A DNA stretch of 64,000 bases, taken from positions 310,001-374,000 of the forward strand of contig CAOLHI010001135.1 in the NCBI GenBank assembly GCA_948474755.1, read 5' to 3'. This document shows positions 12,185 through 23,480 of this stretch, piece after piece. A model generated the notes under the pieces. The model was not told where the DNA came from. It ran no database searches and worked only from the letters and a program-made list of their open reading frames with translations. How positions within the stretch are numbered: position 1 is the stretch's first letter; each line of letters starts with the position of its first letter. Source of the DNA: Ctenosaura bakeri (Eukaryota > Chordata > Lepidosauria > Squamata > Iguanidae). A program made the translations under genes and the position numbers.

Positions 12185-12402
12185 CATGGTATAGTGGTTT
12201 GAATGTTGGAATAAAAAATATGGAGACTAGGGCTTGAATCTGTGCTCAGCCATGGAAACCCACTGGGTGACCTTGGGCAAGTTAGGCTCTCTCAGTCTCA
12301 GAGGAAAAGAAAGGCAAGCTCGGAGCAAACCTTCCCAAGAGAACCCCATGAGAGGTTTGCTTTAGGATCACCATAAGTCACTTGAAGCACACAACAACAA
12401 CA
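12185..12402 (+). repeat. Sauria-type SINE
   Basis: Starts at 'catggtatagtggtttgaat' (head slightly 5'-truncated). It continues with 'catggaaacccactgggtga', 'ccttgggcaagtta', 'ctctctcagtctcagagg', 'tttaggatcaccataagtc', and ends 'acttgaagcacacaacaaca'. The tail has a small deletion relative to the 5417 copy ('gtcacttgaag' for 'aattggaaatgacttgaag'). Confidence 0.9.
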
Positions 12403-13405
12403 TGGTCAATTGAAAAGTCTCAGATTTTGTTCCTGTTCTTTCCAATTTTATACTAGTTAAAATAAACTGAACTGAAGGGCTATTGTAAAATATCACTGAT
12501 CATACCACGAGGTGACATAAAATATCATGGCATAAACAAAACATGCATCGATCTCCAAAATAAAATCAGAAAGAACAGGAACAAAATATGGCACTTTCTG
12601 GTCTTTTAATCAGTCTGGATGTGCCCTAAGAAACTGCATAGAAGACTCTTTTTATCTGAGTATCAATTATAAATTAGAACTTACAGTCTATTAATGGTGA
12701 TAGAAATTCAAGCTATTTAATGTATTTAAGTGTCCCTACATTTTTGTCATTTACTTATGTAAAATATTTATATAACATATTTCACTGTATTTAGTTTCCA
12801 GATAGTTTACTATTTTTTTAAAAACAAGATAGATATAGATATATTTATAATTATAGACACATTTTTTAAAAAGTTCTTAAATTTGTTTTCAAAAGAAATT
12901 AGTTACATTTGGCAATGATTAATTCATCAGGATTTCCTGATGTATTTGCAATAAGAAATGTTAAGATTTTAAATGTTTTTAAATGTTTATCGCCTATAAA
13001 ATGATCAAAATTGTAAAAAACATTATGGACATCCATTAGAAAAACAAAATGAATGGGAACAAAAGAAGCAACAAAAAGCAGTAAAGAGCCTATTTCAAAT
13101 TAAACTGACAAAAGCCTGTTTGGTCAAAACCGCCCTTTTATCCATATATCCATGTAGAGCCACTTAATGCAGTGTATTATTTTCTGTTCAGAAATTGTCG
13201 TTTGGAAAAATGTGAGAAATGGAGCAGAACTTATAAAAAGGCAGCAGTTGCTATTCAGAGCACTTCTTCATACACATTCCCTGTACAGTGGAAAAAGAGT
13301 CACTGCCTATCCTAGATTTTATTTGCGTCAGGTAGTGACTACACGATCATCAGTCCTGTACAGCTAAGGTAGTCACTCAGATCTTCCGTGGCCCTTTGAC
13401 ATGTC
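12403..13405. other. AT-rich noncoding DNA
   Basis: Very AT-rich, including tracts near 12770-12870. No element or exon was recognised. Confidence 0.35.
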
Positions 13406-13605
13406 GCCTTTCTGCACTACACTGTTATAGTGTTATTATTCCACTTTCATCATCCTGTGGAATCCTGGGGTTTGCAGTTTAGGGAAGGGCCTGTAGAATT
13501 CTCAGCCAGAGAGCCCTTTGGCCTCAGTAAACTACAAACCCCAGAATTCCCCAGGATGTTGAAAGTGGAATAATAGCACTATAACAGCATAGTGTGGAAA
13601 TGGTC
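13406..13605. mobile_element. Foldback MITE, subfamily 1
   Basis: A 200-bp imperfect palindrome. The left arm 'cgcctttctgcactacactg', 'ttatagtgttattattcc', 'actttcatcatcctgtgg' pairs with the right arm 'ccaggatgttgaaagtggaa', 'taatagcactataacag', 'catagtgtggaaatggtc'. The inner part carries 'aatcctggggtttgcagttt' and 'aaactacaaaccccagaatt'. Close relatives are at 13871, 32727, 41060 and 20028, with fragments at 1091 and 61145. Confidence 0.8.
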
Positions 13606-13870
13606 ATGGTCTTATATTTCTACACCTCTTCCATTTCACTTGTCCCCTTTCCTTGTAGACTTCAAATACCTTCAAGTTAGGAATAATTCAGACCTTATTG
13701 AGGACTGGAGCTTTTCCCACAGTTTCCCCATTTCCCACATTGCTTGATTTTAGGATAATAGTCTCTACCAATCTACCAGATTTAGTCTCATTCTTCTGCT
13801 TCTCAAGAATTCATGTGACCCTCAGTTGTGCCTTTTCAATTGCCTGCATGCCTACAATCTTTGACATCAG

Positions 13871-14050
13871 GGCCATTTCCGCACTAGACTGTTATAGCGT
13901 TATGATTCCACTTTCAACTTCCTATGGAATCCTGGGGTTTTCAGTTTTGAGAGGGGCCATGTGGCCCCTCCCAAAACTGCAAACCCTAGGATTCCATAGG
14001 ATATTGAAAGTGGAATCATAGCGCTATAACAGTCCAGTGCGGAAATGGCC
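13871..14050. mobile_element. Foldback MITE, nearly perfect 180-bp palindrome
   Basis: The two arms (13871-13957 and about 13964-14050) are reverse complements over about 87 bp with roughly eight mismatches and a loop of only a few bases. The termini are GGCCATTTCCGCACT and AGTGCGGAAATGGCC. The arms hold 'gactgttatagcg', 'atgattccactttcaa' and 'cctatggaatcct'. It is the best-preserved member of its family here and could form a long hairpin or cruciform. It is short and encodes nothing. Confidence 0.85.
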
Positions 14051-14067
14051 CATGTAATGGCATTCTA

Positions 14068-14115
14068 GAGCCAGTGTGGTGTAGCTAATCAAGCTAGGAA
14101 GCTGGGACATGTTGG
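14068..14115 (+). repeat. Possible 5' head of a Sauria-type SINE
   Basis: 'gagccagtgtggtgtagcta' matches the tRNA-like head consensus of these SINEs (compare 5417), but the match ends within about 45 bp and no body follows. It begins 18 bp after the foldback MITE. Confidence 0.45.
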
Positions 14116-15240
14116 TCCTCCCCTCAAGACCTGAGCCCTAAAGAAGAAAGCCAATCAAGTACTGTCTGTTTCCTATACCTGAGTCCCATGACCCAACAGG
14201 GAACTCCAGAGAACTCCCTTTCACAAAAATGTGTCCCTGAGTGACTGACCACAATTTCACCTTCTTGTGCTGATCTGCCACAGAAAGGATCAAGCCTCTG
14301 CTTAATTTCTTTCACCCATAAGGCCACTTAATATGGCCTTCAAACCCTGCTGTAGATCCTCTAAAAATAATATGTTGTCCATAACCAATTAATGACTACC
14401 ATCTTCCCTGAAAAGTTCATCGTTATCACAAAGGATAGAAGGATGTGCCAAGTAAAATCCTAAATCTGCTTAGCATTACATATTTCTTAGTTTACTTTCT
14501 GTTTGGTATGAGCTAGACATTTAGGGTCACATTCTGTTCTGCAAATGCATACAAAACAACAACAACACAGTATGTTTTGAAGAATGTGCTACAGATTTTT
14601 TTTTAAAAAAAACTACAAACTGATGCGGAAACAGGATAGAACAAACTTAGCTGTGGAAAATGGAGAAACTGAGTGAACAGAAAAGATGGTAGTCAGTTTT
14701 TCTCTGTCCCTTCCTACAGTGTAAAGTCGCATTTTAGTTTCAAAATGCACATGGGTTGAACTGAAAAAAGTTGCTTCTCCAAAGAGCGGATATGAAAGTT
14801 CTTTTCCTGCCCCCTTTTGCTCTTTGAAACAGATTAGATAAGTTCAGATGCAAGCACTAGAACGACTTTCGGCAGGCTAGCAGACAGTTTCTTGTTAATA
14901 ATTGGGCAAAATCTACATTAAAAACCACCCAAACAGCTGTTTACTTGGCAGCATCAATTTTAACAGGACTGCCTTTGGAAGGTTGTCAGTGTAGTCAGTT
15001 TAAATGCAATTTACAAGGGCAAAGAGCTAGCTAACTGGCTCACCGTACCATAACATTTAAGGTACTGAGACATGAGGAAAATGTAAGCTGTCTTCTCTTA
15101 GCACCTGCTCTGCATTAAGGCTGAACTACTTACACAGAATTATTCCTGTTTCATACTTCATTGAAAATCTTCATGTGCAATGCCTGCAAATGTCTGTGAA
15201 GTTGGCACATACCTAAAAAAAGGTCATCCAGTTCACAAGG
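14116..15240. other. Unique-looking noncoding DNA
   Basis: No repeat was recognised. A 'caaaacaacaacaacac' run at about 14552 could be a leftover SINE tail. The stretch 14620-15060 shows no repeat signature and has balanced composition; see findings for a conserved-element guess. Confidence 0.35.
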
Positions 15241-15355
15241 AATAATTTATCTAATGAATTTAGCCTCTCTTTCTGTACATGTAAGCTGATTGCAGCAATA
15301 ATTTATTTAATGAATTTAGCCTTCTTTTTTCTGTATCTAGACACTGATTAGAGCA
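15241..15355. repeat. Local tandem duplication, period 56 bp
   Basis: 'aataatttatctaatgaatt' with 'tagcctctctttctgta' at 15241 recurs as 'aataatttatttaatgaatt' with 'tagccttcttttttctgta' at 15297. This is two imperfect copies of a 56-bp unit. Confidence 0.7.
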
Positions 15356-17499
15356 TAGATAATTTAAGGGACTGCACTGTGACAGAAGCAATGGTGATTA
15401 AATCTTTCTTTTCCACAACCAGTGCTTCTTGCAGTTAATGGGTTGCTATATACACTGTGGACAAACGAGTTCATTTGTGGCTCAAATGATGGTGCAAGAA
15501 GGGTGGACTCAGAATGCAGAATTCTAGAGGAACTGACAAAACCACAACAAAATATGCATTTCTGTGTGGCAGCCCCAGAAAAATGCATTCTCCTACACAT
15601 CCAGAAAGGTTAGGAGAAAGCCTTAGAGAGTGACCTTGAGGATGTGCATAATTCAAGTCTTATCAAACAGATTTCACACTTATACATAGCATAAATGTAA
15701 GTACGGGCATGCCTCCCAATACAGATAAAAATGGAACCTTTGTACATTTTGAGATCAGGAGGTCTTGAACACATACCTTCTGAATAATTACAACTTGTCA
15801 TGCCATGGGTCAAAGCTAATGCCAGAAATACCAATACAATTTGAAAACAGGCTTTTCCTGGTCTCACAATTGAAAACTTATTTTCCAACAGTGGTCTGAA
15901 TTGCACAAGCTTTCCAGCCTCAATAGCTCCATGTGGCGCTGGCTGTGAGGTTAGGACCATACAGTTGCACCAACACACACAGAGAGAAAGAGAAAGAGAG
16001 AGCAATCCTCTTTCTTCACTGGGATGGAAGTGGTAGCTGAGAGAGGTCACCATGCAGGTGGTGATGGTTTGTAGCAGCACTGGAAAAAAGAATGCATTGC
16101 TGAATGCCTCCACTGAAAGAAACAAAAATCACAAAGATCTACTGGAAAGATCACAGAACACTTGAAAAGCTTGGATCACTCATGAGGACAATAGCTATCC
16201 AAGGTGGTAAAGTCAGAATGTAACTCATAGACATTGCTGGTGGCTCCAAAGGAGTCTTCTGTCCATCATGATGCATCATAGTATTAGTATTGCATCATTC
16301 CATGCTTTTTATCATCCAGGCTAATTCTGCATGAAGTCTTCTGAAAGCACTGACTCAAAAAGAATATTGTCTTTTTTCCCTAAAGATATGGTTCAATATG
16401 GAGGATAGCCCATTATAAATGTCCATCATATGTAGTGATTTTGCTGTTGTCTGAACTCCAGCAGAATGCATCTGGTATCAAAAGCACTGGCCTCTGGTGT
16501 GCAACAAAATAAAAAGGCAAACAAGAAAATAATGAAGAAAAATAAGAGGAAAAGGCACTTAGGGACACAAGGGGGAAAAAAAACCCCCTCTAGTGGAATG
16601 CTGTTATTTCTCCATCTTGCAACAGTTCAATCAGTGTTTTCCTTCCCAAATGGTTCTTAATATTTTTTTAAAAGGAAAAATATGCTAGTATAGACAACCC
16701 TAAATTTCATGCCACTTGTGTAGATTTTGGGGCTTTGTTTTCTCTCTCTCTCTCTCTCTTTTTTGCTATTGTTGTTCACAGAACAGTAACGAAGAGGCTA
16801 GAAGGGCAAAAGTTAGATTCATTTAAGATTTATTCTGCTGCACTCCAAGAGGTGAAAAAAAGGTGAAGACAAGACAAGAAAAGGGGATGTTTATAGCAAA
16901 CACATTCTCACAAGGTTGGAAAATATTACAGCACATTTGCCTTTTTGTATAGGGAGTCTCATGGGCAAAAAGGAATGGCCTATAGCAGGATTAGACAAGA
17001 AAATAAAGGATAGCTGTTGAAGATTACAAGGGCTTTAGATACAGAAAAAACACACGCTTGTACATTAATGTCTCTTCCAATTGTAGATATAGGAAAACTA
17101 ATTTCTTTTAAGATTTAACATCAAAACAACTTGGTGTGGGACAAGTTTTAAACTGATATATTTAACTCATTTTTCCCCACTTATTTTTAACATTCCTGAA
17201 GAGGGCAAAAGTGGTTAATTTTGTTAGAAGTGCAGCCATGCTTAACCACAAAGAGTCAAGAATGCCTCAGAGAAGGCAGTAATAATAAGGTGAGATAGTT
17301 TAAATGACCCAAAATGTCCTCTCTTCTTGCCTACTTTTCCTCCCTGCTGTCTGAAGTAAACAGATATTCTTATGCACATTTTCCCACCACTTCTCTTCAT
17401 GTCAGCTTTCTCTCATCTCTTCCCTAGAATGGAGCTAGATTAGATCAGCACCCCAAATAACTTCCTATCATAGAATGTTATTTCTGTAAGAAAGCCTTG
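15356..17499. other. Noncoding DNA with microsatellite
   Basis: Holds a (TC)n microsatellite at 16741-16759 and a purine-rich run near 15980-16005. A 171-codon minus-strand frame (15610-16125) crosses the purine-rich run. It has no recognisable domain and is probably fortuitous. No interspersed repeat was recognised. Confidence 0.35.
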
Positions 17500-17988
17500 A
17501 GCCCTTTCTGCACGAGAAAGTAGGAGTGGAGTTTACGGCTGCATTTCTGCAATGCGGCATTCTGCACTGTCCTCCGCTTGAGGCGGCGAAGACCACTTTC
17601 TCATTCTGCATTACAGCGTTCGTCACACTCCCCTGCTCTGCCTATGGCCCACCCCAGCCCATTTCATTGGATCCCTTTTTTAAAAAAAATCTTGGGAAGG
17701 ACGTCCCTACGCAGACACGACGTCACGTGTGCTGAGCTAGGGCCGGCCTGAACCCACCCATTCCTACAAGAATGCGCTTCAACGGTTCCACCTGTAGTTG
17801 TAGAAACATAGTAGAATCAGTCTTAGGGAGTGAAAACGTATTTTTTCCATTGCTCAAATACGATGCTTTAGCAACATGCAAAGGCTCACCAGCAACTTAA
17901 CATCAAATTAACAGCGATGACATCATGTGGATGCACACCTCCTCAGGCCATCACAGCTACATAGTGACTACTATGTGTGGAAAGGGCC
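17500..17988. mobile_element. Non-autonomous Harbinger-like transposon, family C
   Basis: Ends are AGCCCTTTCTGCACGAG on the left and GTGTGGAAAGGGCC on the right. The right flank is TTA and the left flank TTG, a possible mutated 3-bp duplication. The interior (about 490 bp) is GC-richer than its surroundings and is not obviously the same as families A or B. It has a CpG-bearing middle at about 17565-17770. Confidence 0.6.
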
Positions 17989-18064
17989 TTAGTTTGCTTG
18001 TCTAATCCACTGGTGTCTTTGCTCCTTAATAAGGTCCTTGAATTGCTGTACATACTCTCTTTCA

Positions 18065-18726
18065 TGAGCCAGGCTGAGCAGGAGGCTGAGCAGGCTGCCA
18101 ATTCAGACGGGGACTCTGAGTTGGCCTTGGACTCCCAGCCGGGGGAGGATCCCTTGCAGGGAGAGGGGGCTCCTGCAGAGGCAAGGGAGGGGCCTGCCAG
18201 CGACTCCCCAGCTGACCCAGGGCCGATACCTACAGCAGAGGAGTCCAATGCTTCTGGCTCAACAGAAGATGCTGCTTCTGACTCCAGTCCGGAGCTTGCA
18301 GCAGACTTTTCCCCACATTCCTCCAGAGGTGGCTGGAAAAGGTGGCAGTTCGTAGATCAAAGCTCCTGTTAGAGAAGCAGCTGAGATCAGAGGGCCTTCA
18401 GCTGTGGGCCAGACCAATGGACATTGATCAGTCCCAGCTGGGCTAAAGACTATTTAAGGCAGACGCTGGGGAGTGGGGGGTCATGGGGCAACAACTGTCA
18501 TTCATCTGTGACTCTGCTACCTGTTCCATGGGCTTGCTATTTCTGAGTTCCACTGCCTTCATTCGTTTTGGGTGACGTAACCCCTTAATTACTTTATGGC
18601 CTTAGTTATTGCCTCTGTTTGCTTTGGGTGCTGTAAACCCTTGATCATTTTACGTTCTACCTGCTAAAAAGCCATAAAACTCCCGTTGCTGCCTCTGTGT
18701 TCGCTTAGCCTCCGCCTGACATTGAC
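18065..18726 (+). mobile_element. Unclassified GC-rich insertion (LTR or LINE fragment?)
   Basis: A 662-bp GC-rich block bounded by an imperfect 11-bp direct repeat: ACTCTCTTTCA at 18054-18064 and ACTCTCTATCA at 18727-18737. The first 300 bp form one open frame, to 18372, rich in Ala, Glu, Ser and Pro. Downstream are a TATA-like 'tatttaagg' at 18451 and a direct repeat ('ttgggtgacgtaaccccttaa' type, about 18561 and 18618). It begins TGAG and has internal CA ends. That would fit a Ty3/Gypsy-like solo LTR, but the 11-bp duplication fits LINE-type insertion better. I cannot assign the family. It lies 76 bp beyond the MITE 17500-17988. Confidence 0.45.
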
Positions 18727-18737
18727 ACTCTCTATCA

Positions 18738-19494
18738 AATTTAAAATTAAAACAAACTAGCCTAGCAGCAACAGAATGAGATGATCATATCTACCACAAG
18801 GCAGCCCCTTATTCTTCCTGAAAGACTCTTCCTTTAAACAAGATATGTGGCACAATAGGCTAAGGCAGAAATGGAAAAATCAGAAAAAATAAATAAAGCA
18901 GAGGTTCCCTACTGGGAAACACTGTGTCTTTCTCCTTAAATAGCAGCCCTGTGTTGGAAGGTCATCAGCACTACTTGAGGGTACCTTCTATTGAAAAGGT
19001 TGTCCAGCCAAAATCCAGTTTCAACAATTATTATTCAAAATAATAATTATTTGTAGATTTGATATTATACATATCAATTAGCATCTGCAAATCTTACAAA
19101 AATCTGCACATTAGCATCCTTTCTTTGATTATTTATTCTTTTAAGCAGCCACCGCATCCCTAGCCTTTTCAGCAATAAATCTGTCTTCTAGACACAACAA
19201 AAATTCAAGCTATATTACTAGAATGTTTTTATTTTAATTTCAGTTTTTAGCAATACTTAGATAGCTGGATTATCTGTTGTCTATGGACACATATCCATTT
19301 CTAACCTATTCTCGACCTGTCCTTTGCTGTGATTTAGGCTAAGGGGTGGTGATTATCCATCCTTACATATAGGTACACACACACATGTACATAGTTGCCT
19401 TATAGAAATATTTCTCAACAAAGCATGTGGTCAGACAACTTCAGAACCAATTTATACTTCTACATCAAGTGCAAGTTGACCCCGACTCCAGATA
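18738..19494. other. AT-rich noncoding DNA
   Basis: Contains a small hairpin ('aattattat' / 'ataataatt', about 19025-19050) and a short (AC)n near 19374. Nothing else was recognised. Confidence 0.35.
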
Positions 19495-19905
19495 TCACAG
19501 AATCATAGAATCATAGAATTGGAAGAGACCACAGGAGCCATCCAGTACAACCCCCTGCCATGCAGGAATCCACATCATAGCATCTCTAACAGATAGCCAT
19601 CCAGTTTCTGCTTAAAAATCTTCAAAGAAGATTTTCAAAGAAGCTCTGACTGTCAGGAAGTTCTTCCTGAGGTTTAAGTGGAATCTCTTTTCCTGTAGTT
19701 TGAATCCATTGCTCCTTGTCCTGATCTCTAGAGCAGCAGAAAACAAGCCCACTCCCTCCTCAATATGACATCCCTTCAAATATTTAAACATGGCTATCAT
19801 ATCCCCTCTGAACCTTCTCTTCTGTGGACTAAATATACCTCGCTCTCTAACCCACTCCTCACAGGGCATGGCTTCCATACCCTTCACCATATCAAGTGTA
19901 GAGTG
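19495..19905 (-). mobile_element. CR1 LINE, 3' end, 5'-truncated
   Basis: On the plus strand the left edge is 'tcacagaatcatagaatcat', the reverse complement of the CR1 terminal ATTCTATG-type repeat. It is followed by 'ttggaagagacc' and 'caaccccctgccatgcagg', both typical of the CR1 3' untranslated region. The minus-strand frame reads the CR1 reverse transcriptase tail: IFSPQKRRFRGDMIAMFKYL, EEGVGLFSA, RFHLNLRKNFLTVRA. The usual segment between 'FTVR' and the final 'EIFK' motif (with an 'NxLP' motif) is missing, so about 50 bp have been deleted. The 5' limit is approximate. Confidence 0.88.
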
Positions 19906-20027
19906 TACATAGGTCTTCCCAGGCCATTGATTGGATAATTGTAATTTGTTTCTCGAGGAGCTGTTATTGTTATTGTAAAAAAACATTTTCCTTCACAGAG
20001 TGGCCTAAATCATGAAACTTAGCAACC

Positions 20028-20240
20028 GTATGCACTAAGCAATTTATAACACTATTGTTCCATTTTAACTGCCATGGCTACATCCTGTGGAATCCTACGG
20101 TTTGTATTTCAGGGAGAATACTTAGAATTCTCAGCCAGAGAGTTTTAGTGCATCACAAAACTACAAACCAAGGATGCAAGAGGATAGAACCATGGCAATT
20201 AAAGTGGAATAACATCACTATAATGTTGTAGTGTGAATGC
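20028..20240. mobile_element. Diverged foldback MITE, subfamily 2
   Basis: Left arm 'tttataacactattgttcc' and 'actgccatggctacatcctg' pair with right arm 'aaccatggcaattaaagtgg', 'aataacatcactataatg' and 'tagtgtgaatgc'. The loop has 'aattctcagccagagag'. The arms carry 'actgccatggct', shared with the copy at 41060, rather than 'tttcaacatcct', so these two form a subgroup. The termini are eroded. Confidence 0.7.
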
Positions 20241-23200
20241 TACTCCAGCTTTACAGTTATAAATTGGTACAACCTCTACTTCGATTCTATTTACTTGGGC
20301 AACATCAATAAGGAAACAAGGGACTGTGTCACAAATAATTATACTCCATTTGATTTCAATAAATCATTATCAGCTATTGCAACTATTGTAATATAAAATA
20401 AAGTGACATTTTTATCCCGTATTAGTATCTCGCCTTAACATATTTAGTGGCTTCTACTAGGCATACTTCAAGAAAGGTGTTCAGGAAAAAAATGCGATGC
20501 AGTTCCCAGAGATACTGAAGCATACTGAATAAAGTATTGAGCTGATTTCTTTTCTGCCTTCTTGGTATACTTCCAAGGAATATAACTCAGAAGGAATACC
20601 CTTACTGTACAATACCTAGCAGACATACTCTTCAAAGTAAACTATTTGAATATAAGCCCATAAAATAGAATATAATGGAAGATTTATTGTTTCTGCTTTT
20701 TTTCTACACTACTGACATAGTGAAAAAACAATTACTGCTGGGAACACAAAAAGTAGAACACATTTACAAATACCCTATAATAACCAAAATAAGTGTGATT
20801 TAACAACTCCACAGGACTGGGGTTTATATCGCACTTGGAAATTTCCAAGAATAGCAGTGGTACAAACCCATACTCTTACTCTGCAGAAACTCATGTGTTT
20901 ATCATATATTGAAACCAGCAGTATTAGTAGTTTGTTTATTTATCATGATCCTTAGGTTGTCTTTATTTATATTATATAGATTCTTAGACTGATCCAATTT
21001 AAAGGTTATGTATCAAATTAGAACAAGATAAAAGAATATTTTCTGTTTTGACATTATACACTTTAGATCACTGAAAACATCTGTAGAATTTGTTTTTCCT
21101 GTACCTACTGCTTTGAGACAAAGGATAGAAGTAACTGATATAACAGTAATTAAATATTTGAAGCCACTTAATCATATAATAGCTGTTTTCAGTTTTCATT
21201 TCCCCTGGAAAAGTGGTATAGCAATAGTGATATTGATTCTTCATGACTTTCAAGATAAAGACAGACAAACAGCCAAACTTATCATGGGAGCAAATCAACT
21301 ACAAGTAGGTTTCTGTCCTAACAAATAAAATAAACTAATAGACTCTTAAAAATGTTTTGCCAGTTGAGAAATTTTCAGAAGGACAACAGTGGAGTACAGT
21401 GGGATTAAAACAAATTTCCCCATGTCGCTGGCCCTAGTCTGGATTGGGATCTGTGTGTTTACTTTTCAATAAATCTAGACAGAGTTGCACACTACTTAAC
21501 CTAGTTCCAGCAGCTCAGTTGTTCTCATTCTAAATATTCAGTTAAATGATCTAATGAGAGATCTATGGTCAGATCATCTGAAGGTTCTTTCATTCAGTGA
21601 AGACAGCTTGTGCCTTCCTTTCAGTCCTCATTCAAATCTGAACATTGCCATTGTGAATAATATTAATATTAATAATAAATAATAAATTATATGCCTAATT
21701 TACGCACTCTTTTGATAGACTAAATTTATGTGCTGCTTTATCCAGTTCCTGATACTGGCATCCTCTGATTATCTGCCTGGTTGCAATCCTGAATTTGGTT
21801 TTGATTATGCAGTTTTTTGGTTAGAGGTAAGCCGCTGCTTCCTGACCCTTGTGCTTGAATCTCTTCAAATATTAGGATTTCAACTGTCCTAAGCACATTG
21901 TATTTTCACTGCAGCTTTGATCCGTCAAAGATTTGCATGGGCCCCAGTTATCTGTATCATTACAAATTAGCCATAGTACTTAAGTCAAGAGACTTTTTTT
22001 GCTCAGTTTTTGATTCCATGATCATGTATCATGCACACAACTACAGCAATATGATGGATGCTATATCAAATATAATTGGATACATTTAACAACAGCAGCT
22101 GCTGCAGCAAAGTGAAGCACTGTGCTTTCTGGACTGCTTTTCTATGGGCAGAAAAGAAGTTTGCATCTTAAACCTTATAAATGTAGCATACATATTTATC
22201 TTTAACAGAACTGTAAACTGCCTATTATAATACTATACCGTACCTCTGGACGGGCACCATTATTTAATCTTTCTATTCCAAGTGAGAGGTAGGCGGTCTT
22301 GTTGGTATAGTTTATGTCCTTTTGAAAGGCATACATCTCACTTACCATGTAGACAAAGTCAATAAATTTAAAAGGACTACAATTAATTTCTTAACCATGT
22401 TTACAGTGAATAGAGTAAAAAGGGTAGCAGCTGCAGCAGCAACAAAACGAATAGTTTTCCAGATCATGCCTAATAGTCTATAATACCATTTTCAGTTCAA
22501 GTTCATCAGAGTTAAACTGAAAAACACAATAATAAAATCAGAATTCCTTCATATGTAATTAGGCTTAGAAACAAACTTGGTCAGGCATGCATTGTGTTAA
22601 ATATACACAGATAAATGCTTTTGGGCAAGATGAAACAAGTTTTACAAAATTAAACTGAAAATAAGTCTCTGTGAAGATATATAATAAATCATGGCAGGTA
22701 CTTGCTTCAGCACTGTGCAAAAGGTATCTCAGTTGCAAAACATTCCACAGTGCAAATTGTCTCATTCTGTCTGAAATTGAAGACAAACATAGAATATTTT
22801 ATGTACAGGAGCTTAAACTTTTTTGTAAATTATGTTAGCAAGTCAGGCAGTTCAATACCTCTCATTTAAGTATGGATGACACTGTTGCAAATTGTGGCAG
22901 AGTCATTTATTTTCAGGAGCAGTGGAACTAATATTTAAAGAATATTTTGCATATTCTTTGGGGAGGAAAACCCACACTGACTATATAAGTCTATATAAGT
23001 CCTAATGTATGAAAAAGCTCATTGCCATATTCTCCTAGGCCTGTCATTAGCAATGCCTCTGCTACTTATTCCATGTCAAAAGGCAGGTAAGAAAATAAGA
23101 AGAACTGTCTTCTAAAGCAAAACTCTAGGTCTACAGTCACAGTTGTAAAGAAAAAATGCTTAAGAGAAGCTGGTTTTCAAATATGCTGTTCACATAGACT

Positions 23201-23480
23201 ATTGACTATACCAACTATATCATTGCACAGCTGTGAAAAATACTCAAATAATAAAGGAAATAACTTTTCTTCTAGTGTTAATATGCGATTCTTCTTGCAA
23301 TAAATTTCATCTTGAAATATAGCATCCCTAATCTGTAATTGATTTACAGCCATAACAGCCAGAAGATTGCATGGGATCAAATCTTCTTTCTATTGGCCAC
23401 AAAGGGAAGATAATGACACCGATAGTTTTGTTCATTCAGAGTCAGGGCTTTGATTGCTTAAAGCTCTTACTTTGACTCTA
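20241..23480. other. AT-rich noncoding DNA, no element recognised
   Basis: 3.2 kb without a recognised interspersed repeat. Small features: an AAT-rich run at about 21660-21690 and a duplicated 'ctatataagt' at about 22980-23000. The short open frames on both strands carry no recognisable motif. Confidence 0.35.

Noticed and set aside
15610..16125. 171-codon minus-strand open frame
   Set aside because: Crosses a purine-rich tract giving Leu/Ser repeats. It has no domain, no splice context and no similarity I recognise.
17977..18372. 131-codon acidic frame as a possible small gene
   Set aside because: It starts in the end of one MITE and runs into an inserted GC-rich element, so it is not a single evolutionary unit.
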